A DNA stretch of 64,000 bases, from positions 26,059 to 90,058 of the forward strand of contig JBNMKO010000003.1 in the NCBI GenBank assembly GCA_050874385.1, in the 5' to 3' direction. The position numbers and the translations under genes were made by a program. The stretch comes from CAG-882 sp050874385 (GTDB lineage Bacteria > Bacillota > Clostridia > Lachnospirales > Lachnospiraceae). Under the pieces are notes generated by a model that was given only the letters and a program-made list of their open reading frames with translations, ran no database searches and was not told the origin of the DNA. Positions 25,644-34,207 of this stretch are shown piece by piece (within the stretch, counting starts at the first letter, position 1; every line of letters begins with the position of its first letter).

Positions 25644-26661
25644 GAAGATACTCTCTATCGCTGTTCCATGTTACAATTCACAGGCGTACATGGAAAAATG
25701 TATTGATTCACTGTTAGAGGGCGGTGAAGATGTTGAAATTATTATTGTGGATGACGGCTCGACGAAGGACGATACAGCCGCCATCGCTGACAGATATGCG
25801 AAAGCTTATCCCACAATAGTGAAAGCCATTCATCAGGAGAATGGAGGTCATGGCGAGGCCGTCAATACAGGTCTTGCCAATTCGACAGGGGCATTTTTTA
25901 AGGTTGTAGACAGTGACGACTGGGTTGACAAAAGAGCGTATAAAAAGCTTTTGAGCATAATGAAAAGAGCACTTGCAAATGACGACGGGCTTGATATGCT
26001 TATATCCAACTTTGTCTATGACAAGCAGGGCGCACACCACAAGAAGGTTATGAGCTACCGCAATGTTTTTCCAAAGGACAAATATTTTACATGGCATGAT
26101 GTTGGACATTTTAGAATATCGCAGTATATTCTCATGCACTCCGTTATCTACAGGACGCAGCTTTTAAAGGATTGCGGGCTTGAGCTTCCTAAGCACACTT
26201 TCTATGTGGACAACATATTTGTGTTCAATCCGCTTCCTTATGTGAAGAAGATGTACTACACGGATGTGGTATTCTATCATTATTTTATCGGAAGGGATGA
26301 CCAGTCGGTAAATGAGTCGGTTATGATAAAGAGAATTGACCAGCAGTTGAGGGTCAACAGAATTATGATTGACTACTTTGATTATGATGCGATAAGCGAG
26401 CGTCCATGTATGAAGTACATGCAGAATTATGTGAATATAATGATGACGATATCGTCCGCATTTTGTGTCCTTTCAAGGGATGAGGAAAATTATAAAAAGA
26501 AGCATGAGCTTTGGATGTATTTAAAAGAAAAAAATCCGGTACTGTACAAAAATCTCAAGCATAGCTTGATGGGAATTGCACTGAGCTGGGAGGGAAAGCT
26601 TGCGAGGGCTGTCCAGAGATTGGGCTACAAGCTTTTCCAGAAGATAATAGGATTTAATTAG
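25636..26661 (+). CDS. family 2 glycosyltransferase
   Basis: The 341-residue GT-A enzyme transfers sugars from nucleotide donors. Visible motifs are VPCYNSQAYMEKCIDSLL, VDDGSTKDDT and VVDSDDW (metal-binding DXD). The C-terminal part (from ~230) is helical with no clear transmembrane helix. It overlaps the upstream protease gene. A large hairpin (26689-26749) ends this transcript. No acceptor can be deduced. Confidence 0.93.
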   Translation: MNKKILSIAVPCYNSQAYMEKCIDSLLEGGEDVEIIIVDDGSTKDDTAAIADRYAKAYPTIVKAIHQENGGHGEAVNTGLANSTGAFFKVVDSDDWVDKRAYKKLLSIMKRALANDDGLDMLISNFVYDKQGAHHKKVMSYRNVFPKDKYFTWHDVGHFRISQYILMHSVIYRTQLLKDCGLELPKHTFYVDNIFVFNPLPYVKKMYYTDVVFYHYFIGRDDQSVNESVMIKRIDQQLRVNRIMIDYFDYDAISERPCMKYMQNYVNIMMTISSAFCVLSRDEENYKKKHELWMYLKEKNPVLYKNLKHSLMGIALSWEGKLARAVQRLGYKLFQKIIGFN

Positions 26662-26688
26662 AAAGAATTTTTCACAGCAAATAAAAAG

Positions 26689-26749
26689 GACGCGCCGCAA
26701 TAGAACATTCTGCTTTAGCGTAATGCAGGTGTACTATTGCGGAAGCGTC
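26689..26749. terminator. long bidirectional hairpin between convergent genes
   Basis: GACGC (26689-26693) and CGCAATAG pair with CTATTGCG and GCGTC (26734-26749) around a large loop. It lies between the glycosyltransferase and the convergent PAP2 gene. Confidence 0.65.
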
Positions 26750-26769
26750 TTGCTTTGATTGGCTTTAGC

Positions 26770-27417
26770 TTAGTTCCATGTCTTTTTGTCGATGAAGTCT
26801 GAAACTTTTGTCTTGTATATTAGAAGATACACCATGCGTCCCATGACACATCCGCCGATTACATCTATAAGTGCATGCTGTTTTAAGAATATTGTTGAAA
26901 AACATATAAGTACGCATAGCACAAGAGAAGCGTTCTTTATAACAGGGCTTTTTATGGCATCGGTCTTGTTGATTGCCACATGGACACCGATGGAATTGTA
27001 TACATGTATGCTCGGAAAAACATTTGTCGATGTGTCGGTATTGTACAGCCATGCCACGAGCTTTGTAAAAGGATTGTCAGCTACAAGGTTGTCCGGGCGG
27101 AAATTGTAAAGTCCGTTTGGAAAAACATAGCATATGACAAGGTATGCGCTCATTCCGATTATGAGAAAGCTCATGAGCTTCACAAAATCGCGCTGTGACG
27201 CAAATATAAAGTATATGGCACTTACCGCAATGTAGAGAAACCACAGCAGGTAAGGAACTATAAATATCGGAATGAATGGAATGATGTTATCAATCGGTGA
27301 ATTGAGTGCCGTAAAATCCGTTGTGACGGTTTTTTCGAGATAGTAAAAACATAACAGGTATACAGGCGTATACAATGTAAGCAGTGCGTGCTTGTACTTC
27401 TTAATAAATTCTTTCAT
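26770..27417 (-). CDS. PAP2-family membrane phosphatase
   Basis: The 215-residue membrane protein has several hydrophobic helices and PAP2 active-site elements: PSIHVYNSIG (PSxH) and HALIDVIGG (HxxxxD/G). A KLVAWLYN-type segment precedes the first motif, but the KX6RP motif is not clear. It may dephosphorylate lipid phosphates such as undecaprenyl pyrophosphate or phosphatidate. The chosen start has GAGGGGAAG upstream on the minus strand; the 9-codon longer frame lacks one. It stands alone between convergent and divergent neighbours. Confidence 0.85.
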   Translation of the reverse strand: MKEFIKKYKHALLTLYTPVYLLCFYYLEKTVTTDFTALNSPIDNIIPFIPIFIVPYLLWFLYIAVSAIYFIFASQRDFVKLMSFLIIGMSAYLVICYVFPNGLYNFRPDNLVADNPFTKLVAWLYNTDTSTNVFPSIHVYNSIGVHVAINKTDAIKSPVIKNASLVLCVLICFSTIFLKQHALIDVIGGCVMGRMVYLLIYKTKVSDFIDKKTWN

Positions 27418-27548
27418 GACTTCCCCTCGTCCTTTTGTGCACATACAATTACATATTTTGTATGTTGATAATGTAACAAATATTGTACTATGATATCATA
27501 GCAGTTAAAGTTTAACAAGAACTTTTTGCGATTTGCAAACATAGTGGA

Positions 27549-27577
27549 TTGATGCTATACTATGGATGCTTTATAAT
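27549..27577 (+). promoter_or_regulatory. promoter of the degenerate ABC pair
   Basis: TTGATG (27549-27554), 17-bp spacer, TATAAT (27572-27577), 28 bp before the first gene. Confidence 0.7.
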
Positions 27578-27604
27578 TACACCAATTAAAAGAGGTTATA
27601 AATT

Positions 27605-28237
27605 ATGAAACTTTTGATAAGAAATCTTACAGTAACTGATAGAGATGAGACGCTGCTTGATGAGGCATCATACACATTTTATCAGGAAAATGTATATTGC
27701 ATAAATGCTCCGGAAAAATACAGGGCGGCACTTTTTAACAGCATAGCCTACGGAAAGCAGTCGGATTTTGACAAAATACAGTTGATATGTGATGGCAACA
27801 ACTGTATGTCTCCGGCGATGATTGCGCGCTTCAGCGAGGAGCCCTCATTTCCTGAGTTCCTTACAGTGCGTGAGTTTGTCAAGTATTACATTGACATGAA
27901 CAAAAGAAGTATTCAGGAAATTAAGACGATAGATGAATATCTTGAGATGGTCGAGCTTTCCGATATAAGAGGGGACAGACTGATAAGGGATTTCACATGG
28001 GATGAGAGGGTGAGACTTCAATTCCTTTGTTTCCTTATAAACAAACCGCCTGTGCTCATAATAGACAGTATAAAAAATATCACAAATGTTGAATTTTTGA
28101 AAAAGGTAAAAAAATATCTGGACTGCATTAAAGAGAGCAGTATAATTCTCCTTGGATGTACGGACGAATCGATAGCGGTTTTTCTAAGCGATGAGGAGCT
28201 TACTGTTGTGGATGGAAAATTTCAGGGAGGGAGATAG
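27605..28237 (+). CDS. ABC-ATPase-like protein with degenerate catalytic motifs
   Basis: The 210-residue protein follows the ABC ATPase layout by length and order but has lost the key residues. At the Walker A position it reads CINAPEKYRAAL with Arg40 where Lys is expected. The signature is FTWDERVRL (T131-W-D) instead of SGG. Walker B keeps Asp154 but has Ser155 instead of the catalytic Glu (LIIDSIKN). The switch His is replaced near Thr186 (GCTDES). It probably cannot hydrolyse ATP. The stop (TAG) is immediately followed by the ATG of a membrane protein, suggesting a stable pair. GAGG sits at 27592-27595. Confidence 0.62.
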   Translation: MKLLIRNLTVTDRDETLLDEASYTFYQENVYCINAPEKYRAALFNSIAYGKQSDFDKIQLICDGNNCMSPAMIARFSEEPSFPEFLTVREFVKYYIDMNKRSIQEIKTIDEYLEMVELSDIRGDRLIRDFTWDERVRLQFLCFLINKPPVLIIDSIKNITNVEFLKKVKKYLDCIKESSIILLGCTDESIAVFLSDEELTVVDGKFQGGR

Positions 28238-29827
28238 ATGGTAAAGAGGATATTGTATCAGTTTCTCCTTGAGGCGGACAATGACGTGGGAAGGTTGAAG
28301 AACACGTTCCACATAAAAGCTTCACATAAGGACACAGGGAATGACAGCACTGTCGCGGGCTATTCGATTGCAAATGCGGTGCTCAAAATTATTTTTGACA
28401 TAATCACAAAGATTGTGTATGTATTTTTGTTTATGTACCTTCCGTACAGAATATTTTCGGCTATAAGTGTATGGGAGGGATTTCAGCTAAGACAGTCGAT
28501 GGTCTATTTTACATGCCTGTTAAGCTGTATCTGCGGCTCACTCATCAATTCGGGAGTGTTTGATGTGGACGAGGATGCAAGGACTTTGTTCGCCACGATG
28601 CAGATTGATGTGTCACTGTTTTTTAAGGAGAGAATAGTATATAAGCTGTTGATTGACGGGCTTGGATTTGGAATTGCGTACTGCATTATTGGAGTGGATT
28701 TTGGACATGCCTTTTATCTTGCATTGTGGGTGATTATCTCAAGAATTATAGGGGAGCTTATAAATCTGTATGTGTTCCGCTATACCGGAAAATCCATAAG
28801 CGAGAATACTATTGTCACAATAGCCATTATGGCTACATGCGTGTTTATGGCGTATGCTTTTCCTTTTTTGAGAAACAGGGTTGTTGACCTTACAGACTGC
28901 GTGTACAGTTATATTTGGATTTTGGCGGCGCTTATACTTGCGGCTGTGGCTCTGTATGTGCTTTTTAACTATACCGATTACGGTTATATAGCACAAAACT
29001 ATATGGAGCGCATGAAAGATGAGGATGCAGCCGGAAATGATGATGCCGACGCATACGACGGAATGATGATAAGTGAGTATTCAAAAAACGGATATTTCAA
29101 AAGATTTGACAAGGACAAGGCGAAGGGGCTTGAGTATCTGCACAAGATATTTTTTACCAGAAACCTTGATTTTATAAGAAGTATATTGGCTGTCAGATGT
29201 GTTCTCATAGTTATAGCCGGGGTGGTGGGCGTTATAATATGCCTTATGTCGCCGGAGGAGACCAAAAACACGATATGGTCGGTAATTTGTGATGCACTTC
29301 CGATAATGGTATTCATCATGTACTGTCTTTCAGTCACGCCAAAGCTGTGCAAATCAATGTTCTGCTATATAGACAAGGATGTTTTGGAGTCGGGGACATA
29401 TACCGGGAAGAGATATAATTTTATGAACTATGCCATAAGGCTCAAGATGCTCGCGGGCTGTGAACTGGTTCAGGCGGTTGTCATGTGCATAGCGTTTATC
29501 GTTGTGGGCGTAGCCACCGGAAACGCAAAAAACATTTCGGCGATAATTCCGGTTTGTGTCGGAATAGTAATGCTGTCGTTGTTCTATGCGGTGTTCAATC
29601 TGCTGGTGTATTATATCTGCCAGCCTTACACCAAGGAGCTTAAAATTAAAGGCTATACATTTTTTGCCGCCAACGCAGGCATTCTTGTGATATGCTACGG
29701 CTGTGTTTACATTGATTGTACAGCAGTTGTGTTTGATATAGTTTTGGGGCTTGTGGTAGCTGTTATGCTCAGTCTTTCCTCCACATTGGTGTATTATTTC
29801 TCGGATAAGACATTCGATGTGAGATGA
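28238..29827 (+). CDS. polytopic membrane protein, partner of the degenerate ABC protein
   Basis: The 529-residue product has about twelve hydrophobic segments (for example IIFDIITKIVYVFLFMY, ILAALILAAVALYVLF, IIPVCVGIVMLSLFYAVF). An acidic loop rich in Asp/Ala lies near residues 255-275. No catalytic motif is seen. It probably forms a membrane complex with the ABC-like protein encoded directly before it, like an ABC-2-type permease. I do not recognise a named family. A tRNA cluster follows immediately. Confidence 0.6.
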   Translation: MVKRILYQFLLEADNDVGRLKNTFHIKASHKDTGNDSTVAGYSIANAVLKIIFDIITKIVYVFLFMYLPYRIFSAISVWEGFQLRQSMVYFTCLLSCICGSLINSGVFDVDEDARTLFATMQIDVSLFFKERIVYKLLIDGLGFGIAYCIIGVDFGHAFYLALWVIISRIIGELINLYVFRYTGKSISENTIVTIAIMATCVFMAYAFPFLRNRVVDLTDCVYSYIWILAALILAAVALYVLFNYTDYGYIAQNYMERMKDEDAAGNDDADAYDGMMISEYSKNGYFKRFDKDKAKGLEYLHKIFFTRNLDFIRSILAVRCVLIVIAGVVGVIICLMSPEETKNTIWSVICDALPIMVFIMYCLSVTPKLCKSMFCYIDKDVLESGTYTGKRYNFMNYAIRLKMLAGCELVQAVVMCIAFIVVGVATGNAKNISAIIPVCVGIVMLSLFYAVFNLLVYYICQPYTKELKIKGYTFFAANAGILVICYGCVYIDCTAVVFDIVLGLVVAVMLSLSSTLVYYFSDKTFDVR

Positions 29828-29870
29828 TTTTTGTGATAGGTAAATAATTTAAAAAAAGTTAAAAAAGTTG

Positions 29871-29899
29871 TTGACATTTGTTTGTTGTAGTGCTATATT
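29871..29899 (+). promoter_or_regulatory. promoter of the tRNA-Val/tRNA-Met transcript
   Basis: TTGACA (29871-29876), 17-bp spacer, TATATT (29894-29899). Confidence 0.8.
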
Positions 29900-29942
29900 A
29901 ATTAAGCAAGCTGATTGACAGCGAGCAGACAAAACAACTTAT

Positions 29943-30015
29943 GGGGTCTTAGCTCAGCTGGGAGAGCATCTGCCTTACAAGCAGAGGGTCATAGGTTCGA
30001 GCCCTATAGGCCCCA
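29943..30015 (+). tRNA. tRNA-Val (TAC)
   Basis: The 73-nt cloverleaf has acceptor arms GGGGTCT/AGGCCCC, a CTTACAA anticodon loop (TAC) and a GGTTCGAGCC T arm. The 3' CCA is not encoded. Confidence 0.95.
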
Positions 30016-30033
30016 TACATATCAATTTAATAT

Positions 30034-30107
30034 GGCGAGATAGCTCAGTTGGCTAGAGCACATGGTTCATACCCATGGTGTCGGGAGTTCGAATCTCTTT
30101 CTCGCTA
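30034..30107 (+). tRNA. tRNA-Met (CAT), copy 1
   Basis: Acceptor GGCGAGA pairs with TCTCGCT; the anticodon loop reads TTCATAC (CAT). The sequence is identical to the copy at 30374. Elongator-type layout; CCA not encoded. Confidence 0.92.
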
Positions 30108-30114
30108 CTAAGTG

Positions 30115-30140
30115 ACCGGAGATGATGAGTCTCCGGTTTT
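30115..30140 (+). terminator. terminator after tRNA-Met copy 1
   Basis: ACCGGAGA (30115-30122) pairs perfectly with TCTCCGGT (30130-30137), followed by TTT. Confidence 0.88.
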
Positions 30141-30282
30141 GTGTTTGGCAATAAACGATATGTATTTGAGAGCATTATGCTGAACTTAACAGGAGTGTGT
30201 AGTGTCTTTATGTATAAAATAATAGTTTCTTGGTCTGAAATTGAATATACAATATAAAAAATTAAAAAAATACAAAAAATTG

Positions 30283-30311
30283 TTGACATTTGTTTGAGAT
30301 AATGTTATATT
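30283..30311 (+). promoter_or_regulatory. promoter of tRNA-Met copy 2
   Basis: TTGACA (30283-30288), 17-bp spacer, TATATT (30306-30311). Confidence 0.8.
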
Positions 30312-30373
30312 ATCAGAGCAAGTTAATTGTACAGGCAGTTATAAGTTTTATAATTATCTGCAAATATTGATAT

Positions 30374-30447
30374 GGCGAGATAGCTCAGTTGGCTAGAGCA
30401 CATGGTTCATACCCATGGTGTCGGGAGTTCGAATCTCTTTCTCGCTA
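30374..30447 (+). tRNA. tRNA-Met (CAT), copy 2
   Basis: A second tRNA gene identical to 30034-30107, with an independent promoter upstream and the same terminator downstream, 340 bp later. Confidence 0.92.
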
Positions 30448-30454
30448 CTGGATG

Positions 30455-30481
30455 ACCGGAGATGATGAGTCTCCGGTTTTT
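30455..30481 (+). terminator. terminator after tRNA-Met copy 2
   Basis: The same ACCGGAGA/TCTCCGGT stem as at 30115, followed by a T run. Confidence 0.85.
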
Positions 30482-30644
30482 TGCATAATTAAAAAAGTAT
30501 GTGCTATAAATTTTTAGGTGAGTCTTATTGACAATAATTTCAAATGTTTTTCTCTTGACAAAGAGGGCGGACAGATTGTACCATTTTGGATATAAAATTT
30601 ATGTCCATGTGGTAAGGCTTTTGGACTTTGAGTGGAGGGTTATT

Positions 30645-31223
30645 ATGAGAGTAGGAATGGGATATGATGTTCACAGGCTTGTGCCTGACCGTGATTTGAT
30701 TATAGGAGGAGTTAAAATTCCTTATGAGAAAGGGCTTTTGGGACATTCGGATGCGGATGTGCTTTTACATGCGATTATGGATGCGCTTTTGGGTGCGGCG
30801 GCCCTTGGCGATATAGGAAAGCATTTTCCTGACACAGACCCGCAGTACAGTGGGGCTGACAGTCTTATGCTTCTTAGAAAGGTGGGCGAGCTTTTGTCCG
30901 AGGAGGGCTATGTTATCGAGAATATCGACAGCACCATTATCGCGCAGAAGCCTAAGATGGCACCGCATATTGAGCAGATGAGAAAGAACATTGCGGACAC
31001 GTTAGGGCTTGATATAAGCCGCGTTAACGTCAAGGCAACCACCGAGGAGGGGCTTGGCTTTACAGGAACTGGTGAGGGAATTTCCTCGCAGGCAGTGGCT
31101 CTTATAATGTCCGTTGAGAACTATATTTACGACAATATTTCAAGGGGGCAGTTCATATCGAGCGAGCCGTCTTCTGTGAATGCCGGCGGATGTGCGGGAT
31201 GCAGTGGATGTGCCAAGCGATAA
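30645..31223 (+). CDS. ispF: 2-C-methyl-D-erythritol 2,4-cyclodiphosphate synthase
   Basis: The 192-residue cytoplasmic enzyme of the MEP isoprenoid pathway cyclises CDP-ME-2-phosphate. Motifs: RVGMGYDVHRL at the N-terminus, LLGHSDADVLLHA with the zinc ligands Asp8/His10-type pair, and TTEEGLGFTGTGEGI near the C-terminus. ATG 30645 with GGAGGG upstream is chosen; a longer frame to 30528 lacks support. After the normal ~157-residue enzyme it has a 35-residue tail ending GGCAGCSGCAKR, with three closely spaced Cys, that is not typical. Downstream is a T-box leader for the cysteine operon. Confidence 0.95.
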   Translation: MRVGMGYDVHRLVPDRDLIIGGVKIPYEKGLLGHSDADVLLHAIMDALLGAAALGDIGKHFPDTDPQYSGADSLMLLRKVGELLSEEGYVIENIDSTIIAQKPKMAPHIEQMRKNIADTLGLDISRVNVKATTEEGLGFTGTGEGISSQAVALIMSVENYIYDNISRGQFISSEPSSVNAGGCAGCSGCAKR

Positions 31224-31373
31224 AAAATGATTGACAAATCCGACTTTGGTGCATATTCTAATAATGTGATGTGAGCTTTAAAAGGTAAAAAGCTTTTTGT
31301 GACTGTGTGATAAGGCTTTTTAATGTGACGAAGCATCATGTTATGGTTAAAAATTTTTGACTATAATAGCAAT

Positions 31374-31665
31374 TTATGGAATTGCTGTAATATATGTAAA
31401 TGCTTAGATGGAAAAGAGTAGCGAGATACCCGCTGTCACAGAGAGAAGAACTCATCAAGTACGATGAAGCTGGAAGTTCTTTACACGGATTTTGCGAAGT
31501 GCGTTCCTGAGCATGGCGGGGGAAATGAGTATCCTGCCACGGCTGACACCGTTAACCGTCGTCGAGATAGTAGAAGATTGTTTTTTGTGGCATATCTTCT
31601 TTCTAAGTAGAGTGGAACCGCGATAACCTTGCCTCTATAGTGATATAGTGGCGAGGTTTTTATTA
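31374..31665 (+). ncRNA. T-box leader, probably cysteine-specific
   Basis: The T-box sequence AGAGTGGAACCGCG lies at 31609-31622. A terminator stem (31625-31658) with AACCT/AGGTT ends in a T run. The stem I region holds TGC at 31500-31502, followed by GTTCCTGAGC, a plausible Cys specifier. It precedes cysE-cysS. A TATAAT box is at 31362-31367 but its -35 is weak. Confidence 0.93.
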
Positions 31666-31709
31666 TATAATATTATACTACATAAGCATATATTAAAAAG
31701 GAGAAGCTC

Positions 31710-32336
31710 ATGTTTGACACTATTAAGCAGGAGATTGCTATAATACGCGACAGAGACCCGGCAATCAAGTCGGATATGGAGGTGTTTTTGTACCCCTCCT
31801 TCAAGGCTATTTTAAAATATAGAAAAGCGCATAAGCTCTATGAAAAAAAACATTATTTTCGCGCACGCCTCATATCACAGAGGGCTGCGAGAAAGACCGG
31901 AATAGAAATTCATCCCGGGGCAAAAATAGGAAAGGGGCTTTTTATAGACCACGGACACGGGGTTGTTATAGGTGAGACCGCGATTATCGGGGACAATGTT
32001 ACTCTCTATCAGGGGGTTACGCTTGGAGGTACCGGAAAGCAGAAGGGCAAGAGACATCCGACGCTCGAGGACAACGTGATGGTCGGCTGCGGCGCGAAGG
32101 TGCTGGGCGACATAACAATCGGTGCCAATTCCATGATAGGTGCGGGCTCGGTTGTGTTGAATGATGTGCCGCCCAATTCTACAGTCGTAGGCGTTCCGGG
32201 GCGCGTGGTAAAGCGCGACAACGTGAAGATACCAAGCGTTGACCTTGACCAGGTGCATCTGCCTGACCCGGTTATGAACGATATACAGCAGCTTAAAGAG
32301 ACAGTCGCAAGGCTTGTAAAACAAATGGAGGAATAG
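31710..32336 (+). CDS. cysE: serine O-acetyltransferase
   Basis: The 208-residue cytoplasmic enzyme makes O-acetylserine from serine and acetyl-CoA, the first step of cysteine synthesis. The left-handed beta-helix is evident from hexapeptide repeats (residues ~60-170: GIEIHPGAKIGKGLFIDHG, then VVIGETAIIGDNVTLYQGVT, partial), with the catalytic His in IDHGHG. It is the short (EpsC-like) form. It is the first gene after the T-box and 6 bp before cysS. Charged-Cys-tRNA shortage should raise its expression. Confidence 0.95.
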   Translation: MFDTIKQEIAIIRDRDPAIKSDMEVFLYPSFKAILKYRKAHKLYEKKHYFRARLISQRAARKTGIEIHPGAKIGKGLFIDHGHGVVIGETAIIGDNVTLYQGVTLGGTGKQKGKRHPTLEDNVMVGCGAKVLGDITIGANSMIGAGSVVLNDVPPNSTVVGVPGRVVKRDNVKIPSVDLDQVHLPDPVMNDIQQLKETVARLVKQMEE

Positions 32337-32342
32337 ATTACA

Positions 32343-33764
32343 ATGGAAAACAGAATACGTTTTTTTAACACACTTACAAGAAATGTGGAGCTTTTTGTTC
32401 CAAATGAGGACGGAAAGGTTAAGATGTACACTTGTGGGCCTACAGTGTATCACTATGCACACATTGGAAATCTCAGAAGTTATATAATGGAGGACATTCT
32501 TGAGAAGACACTCCGCTATGTCGGCTACGATGTAAAGAGAGTTATGAACATCACAGATGTCGGACATCTCTCAAGCGATGCCGACACGGGCGAGGATAAG
32601 ATGTTAAAGGGTGCAAAGAGAGAGCACAAGACAGTCATGGAGATTGCAAAGTTTTACACGGACGCATTTTTGTCCGACTGCAACAAGCTAAACATCCGCA
32701 TACCGGACGTTGTTGAGCCTGCAACCAACTGCATACCTGAGTTTATCAACATGGTCAGCGTGCTTCTCGAGAAGGGCTACGCTTACATTGCGGGCGAGAA
32801 TGTATATTTTGACACCTCAAAACTCAAGGACTACTATGTGTTCTCAAGCCAGAGCGAGAAGGAGCTTATGGTAGGAGTGCGCGATGACGTGAGCGAGGAC
32901 ACCAACAAGAGAAACAAGGCAGACTTTGTTCTGTGGTTTACAAAGTCGAAGTTCGACAATCAGGAGCTTAAATGGGATAGCCCTTGGGGTGTGGGCTATC
33001 CGGGCTGGCATATCGAGTGCTCCTGCATAAGCATGAAGCATCTTGGAGAGTACATGGATATCCACTGCGGCGGCGTGGACAACATTTTCCCTCATCACAC
33101 CAACGAGATTGCACAGAGTGAGTCATATCTTGGACATAAGTGGTGCAATTATTGGTTCCATGTTCACCATTTGAATGACAAGACAGGAAAGATGAGCAAG
33201 TCCACGGGAAATATTCTCACCGTCTCAGTGCTTGAGGAGAAGGGCTATGACCCGCTTGTGTACAGAATGTTCTGCTTGCAGTCACATTACCGCAAGCCGC
33301 TTGAGTTTTCATACGAGATTATGGACAATGTGGCAGCAGCTTACAACAAGCTTGTGAAAAAGATTGGAACCCTAAAGGACGAGGGCGAGGTTGACAAGGA
33401 GGCATTTGACAAGTTTAAGGAGAGCTTTATTGATGCGCTTGCCAACGATATCAACACTTCAAGCGCTCTCACTGTCGTGTATGATGTGCTCAGAGCCGAC
33501 TGCAACGACAAGACAAAGCTTGAACTCATAAAGAGCTTTGACGAGGTGCTGTCACTCAATCTCACAAGAGAGTGCGGAAAAGCAGATGCCGCAAATGATG
33601 TTGATGATGAACTTTCACAGTTTGTTCTCGCAAAGATTGAGGAGCGCAAGGCGGCAAAGAAGGAGAAGGACTTTGCCAAGGCTGATGCAATCCGCGAGGA
33701 GCTTCTTTCAAAGGGCATTGTGATAAAAGACACAAGAGAAGGAACAGTGTGGGAGAAGGCATAA
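32343..33764 (+). CDS. cysS: cysteinyl-tRNA synthetase
   Basis: The 473-residue class I enzyme charges tRNA-Cys. Visible are CGPTVY with a zinc Cys near residue 29, the HIGN active-site motif (YAHIGNLRSY), zinc-binding WHIECS, and KMSKSTGNIL near residue 285. The DALR anticodon domain is at the C-terminus. It sits in the conserved cysE-cysS-mrnC-rlmB order. Its stop codon overlaps the mrnC start by 1 bp. GGAGGAA precedes the ATG. Confidence 0.98.
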   Translation: MENRIRFFNTLTRNVELFVPNEDGKVKMYTCGPTVYHYAHIGNLRSYIMEDILEKTLRYVGYDVKRVMNITDVGHLSSDADTGEDKMLKGAKREHKTVMEIAKFYTDAFLSDCNKLNIRIPDVVEPATNCIPEFINMVSVLLEKGYAYIAGENVYFDTSKLKDYYVFSSQSEKELMVGVRDDVSEDTNKRNKADFVLWFTKSKFDNQELKWDSPWGVGYPGWHIECSCISMKHLGEYMDIHCGGVDNIFPHHTNEIAQSESYLGHKWCNYWFHVHHLNDKTGKMSKSTGNILTVSVLEEKGYDPLVYRMFCLQSHYRKPLEFSYEIMDNVAAAYNKLVKKIGTLKDEGEVDKEAFDKFKESFIDALANDINTSSALTVVYDVLRADCNDKTKLELIKSFDEVLSLNLTRECGKADAANDVDDELSQFVLAKIEERKAAKKEKDFAKADAIREELLSKGIVIKDTREGTVWEKA

Positions 33765-34189
33765 TGGACAAGGTAATCCGTGAAGTATTTGAATTAAAGG
33801 ATGTGGACGCTGACAGCTATTCACCGCTCACGCTTGCATATATAGGCGATTGTGTGTACGAGCTTACAATAAGGACATTGCTTGTGAATAAAGGAAACGC
33901 CCCGGTAAACAAGCTCAACAAAAAGGCGAGCGACCTTGCCAAAGCCCCGACCCAGTCGAAAATGATAAACATGCTTGTGGAAGATGGGCTCCTCACCGAG
34001 CAGGAGCTCGCTGTATACAAAAGAGGGCGCAACGCGAAATCTTTTTCCACCGCAAAAAATGCGACTGTGAGCGACTACCGCCGCGCGACAGGCTTTGAGG
34101 CTCTTATGGGCTGGCTCTATCTGAAAGGGGAGAGCCAACGCGCCCTAGAGATAATCAAGCTTGCATTTGATAAACTTGAACTGATTTGA
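33764..34189 (+). CDS. mrnC: Mini-ribonuclease III
   Basis: The 141-residue RNase III-fold enzyme lacks a dsRNA-binding domain and in Bacillus trims 23S rRNA precursor. LAYIGDCVYELTIR carries the RNase III-like metal-binding Asp, and YRRATGFEALMGWLYL the second acidic motif (ATGFEALMG). The start ATG 33764 overlaps the cysS stop (TAATG) with GGGAGAAGG upstream; an ATG five codons earlier is within cysS. It is followed by rlmB 18 bp later. Confidence 0.94.
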   Translation: MDKVIREVFELKDVDADSYSPLTLAYIGDCVYELTIRTLLVNKGNAPVNKLNKKASDLAKAPTQSKMINMLVEDGLLTEQELAVYKRGRNAKSFSTAKNATVSDYRRATGFEALMGWLYLKGESQRALEIIKLAFDKLELI

Positions 34190-34207
34190 TTAAGAAAGGA
34201 AAATTCG

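Noticed and set aside
26689..26749. Transposon end or attachment site from the long inverted repeat
   Set aside because: No target-site duplication or transposase is seen; its place between convergent genes suits a bidirectional terminator.
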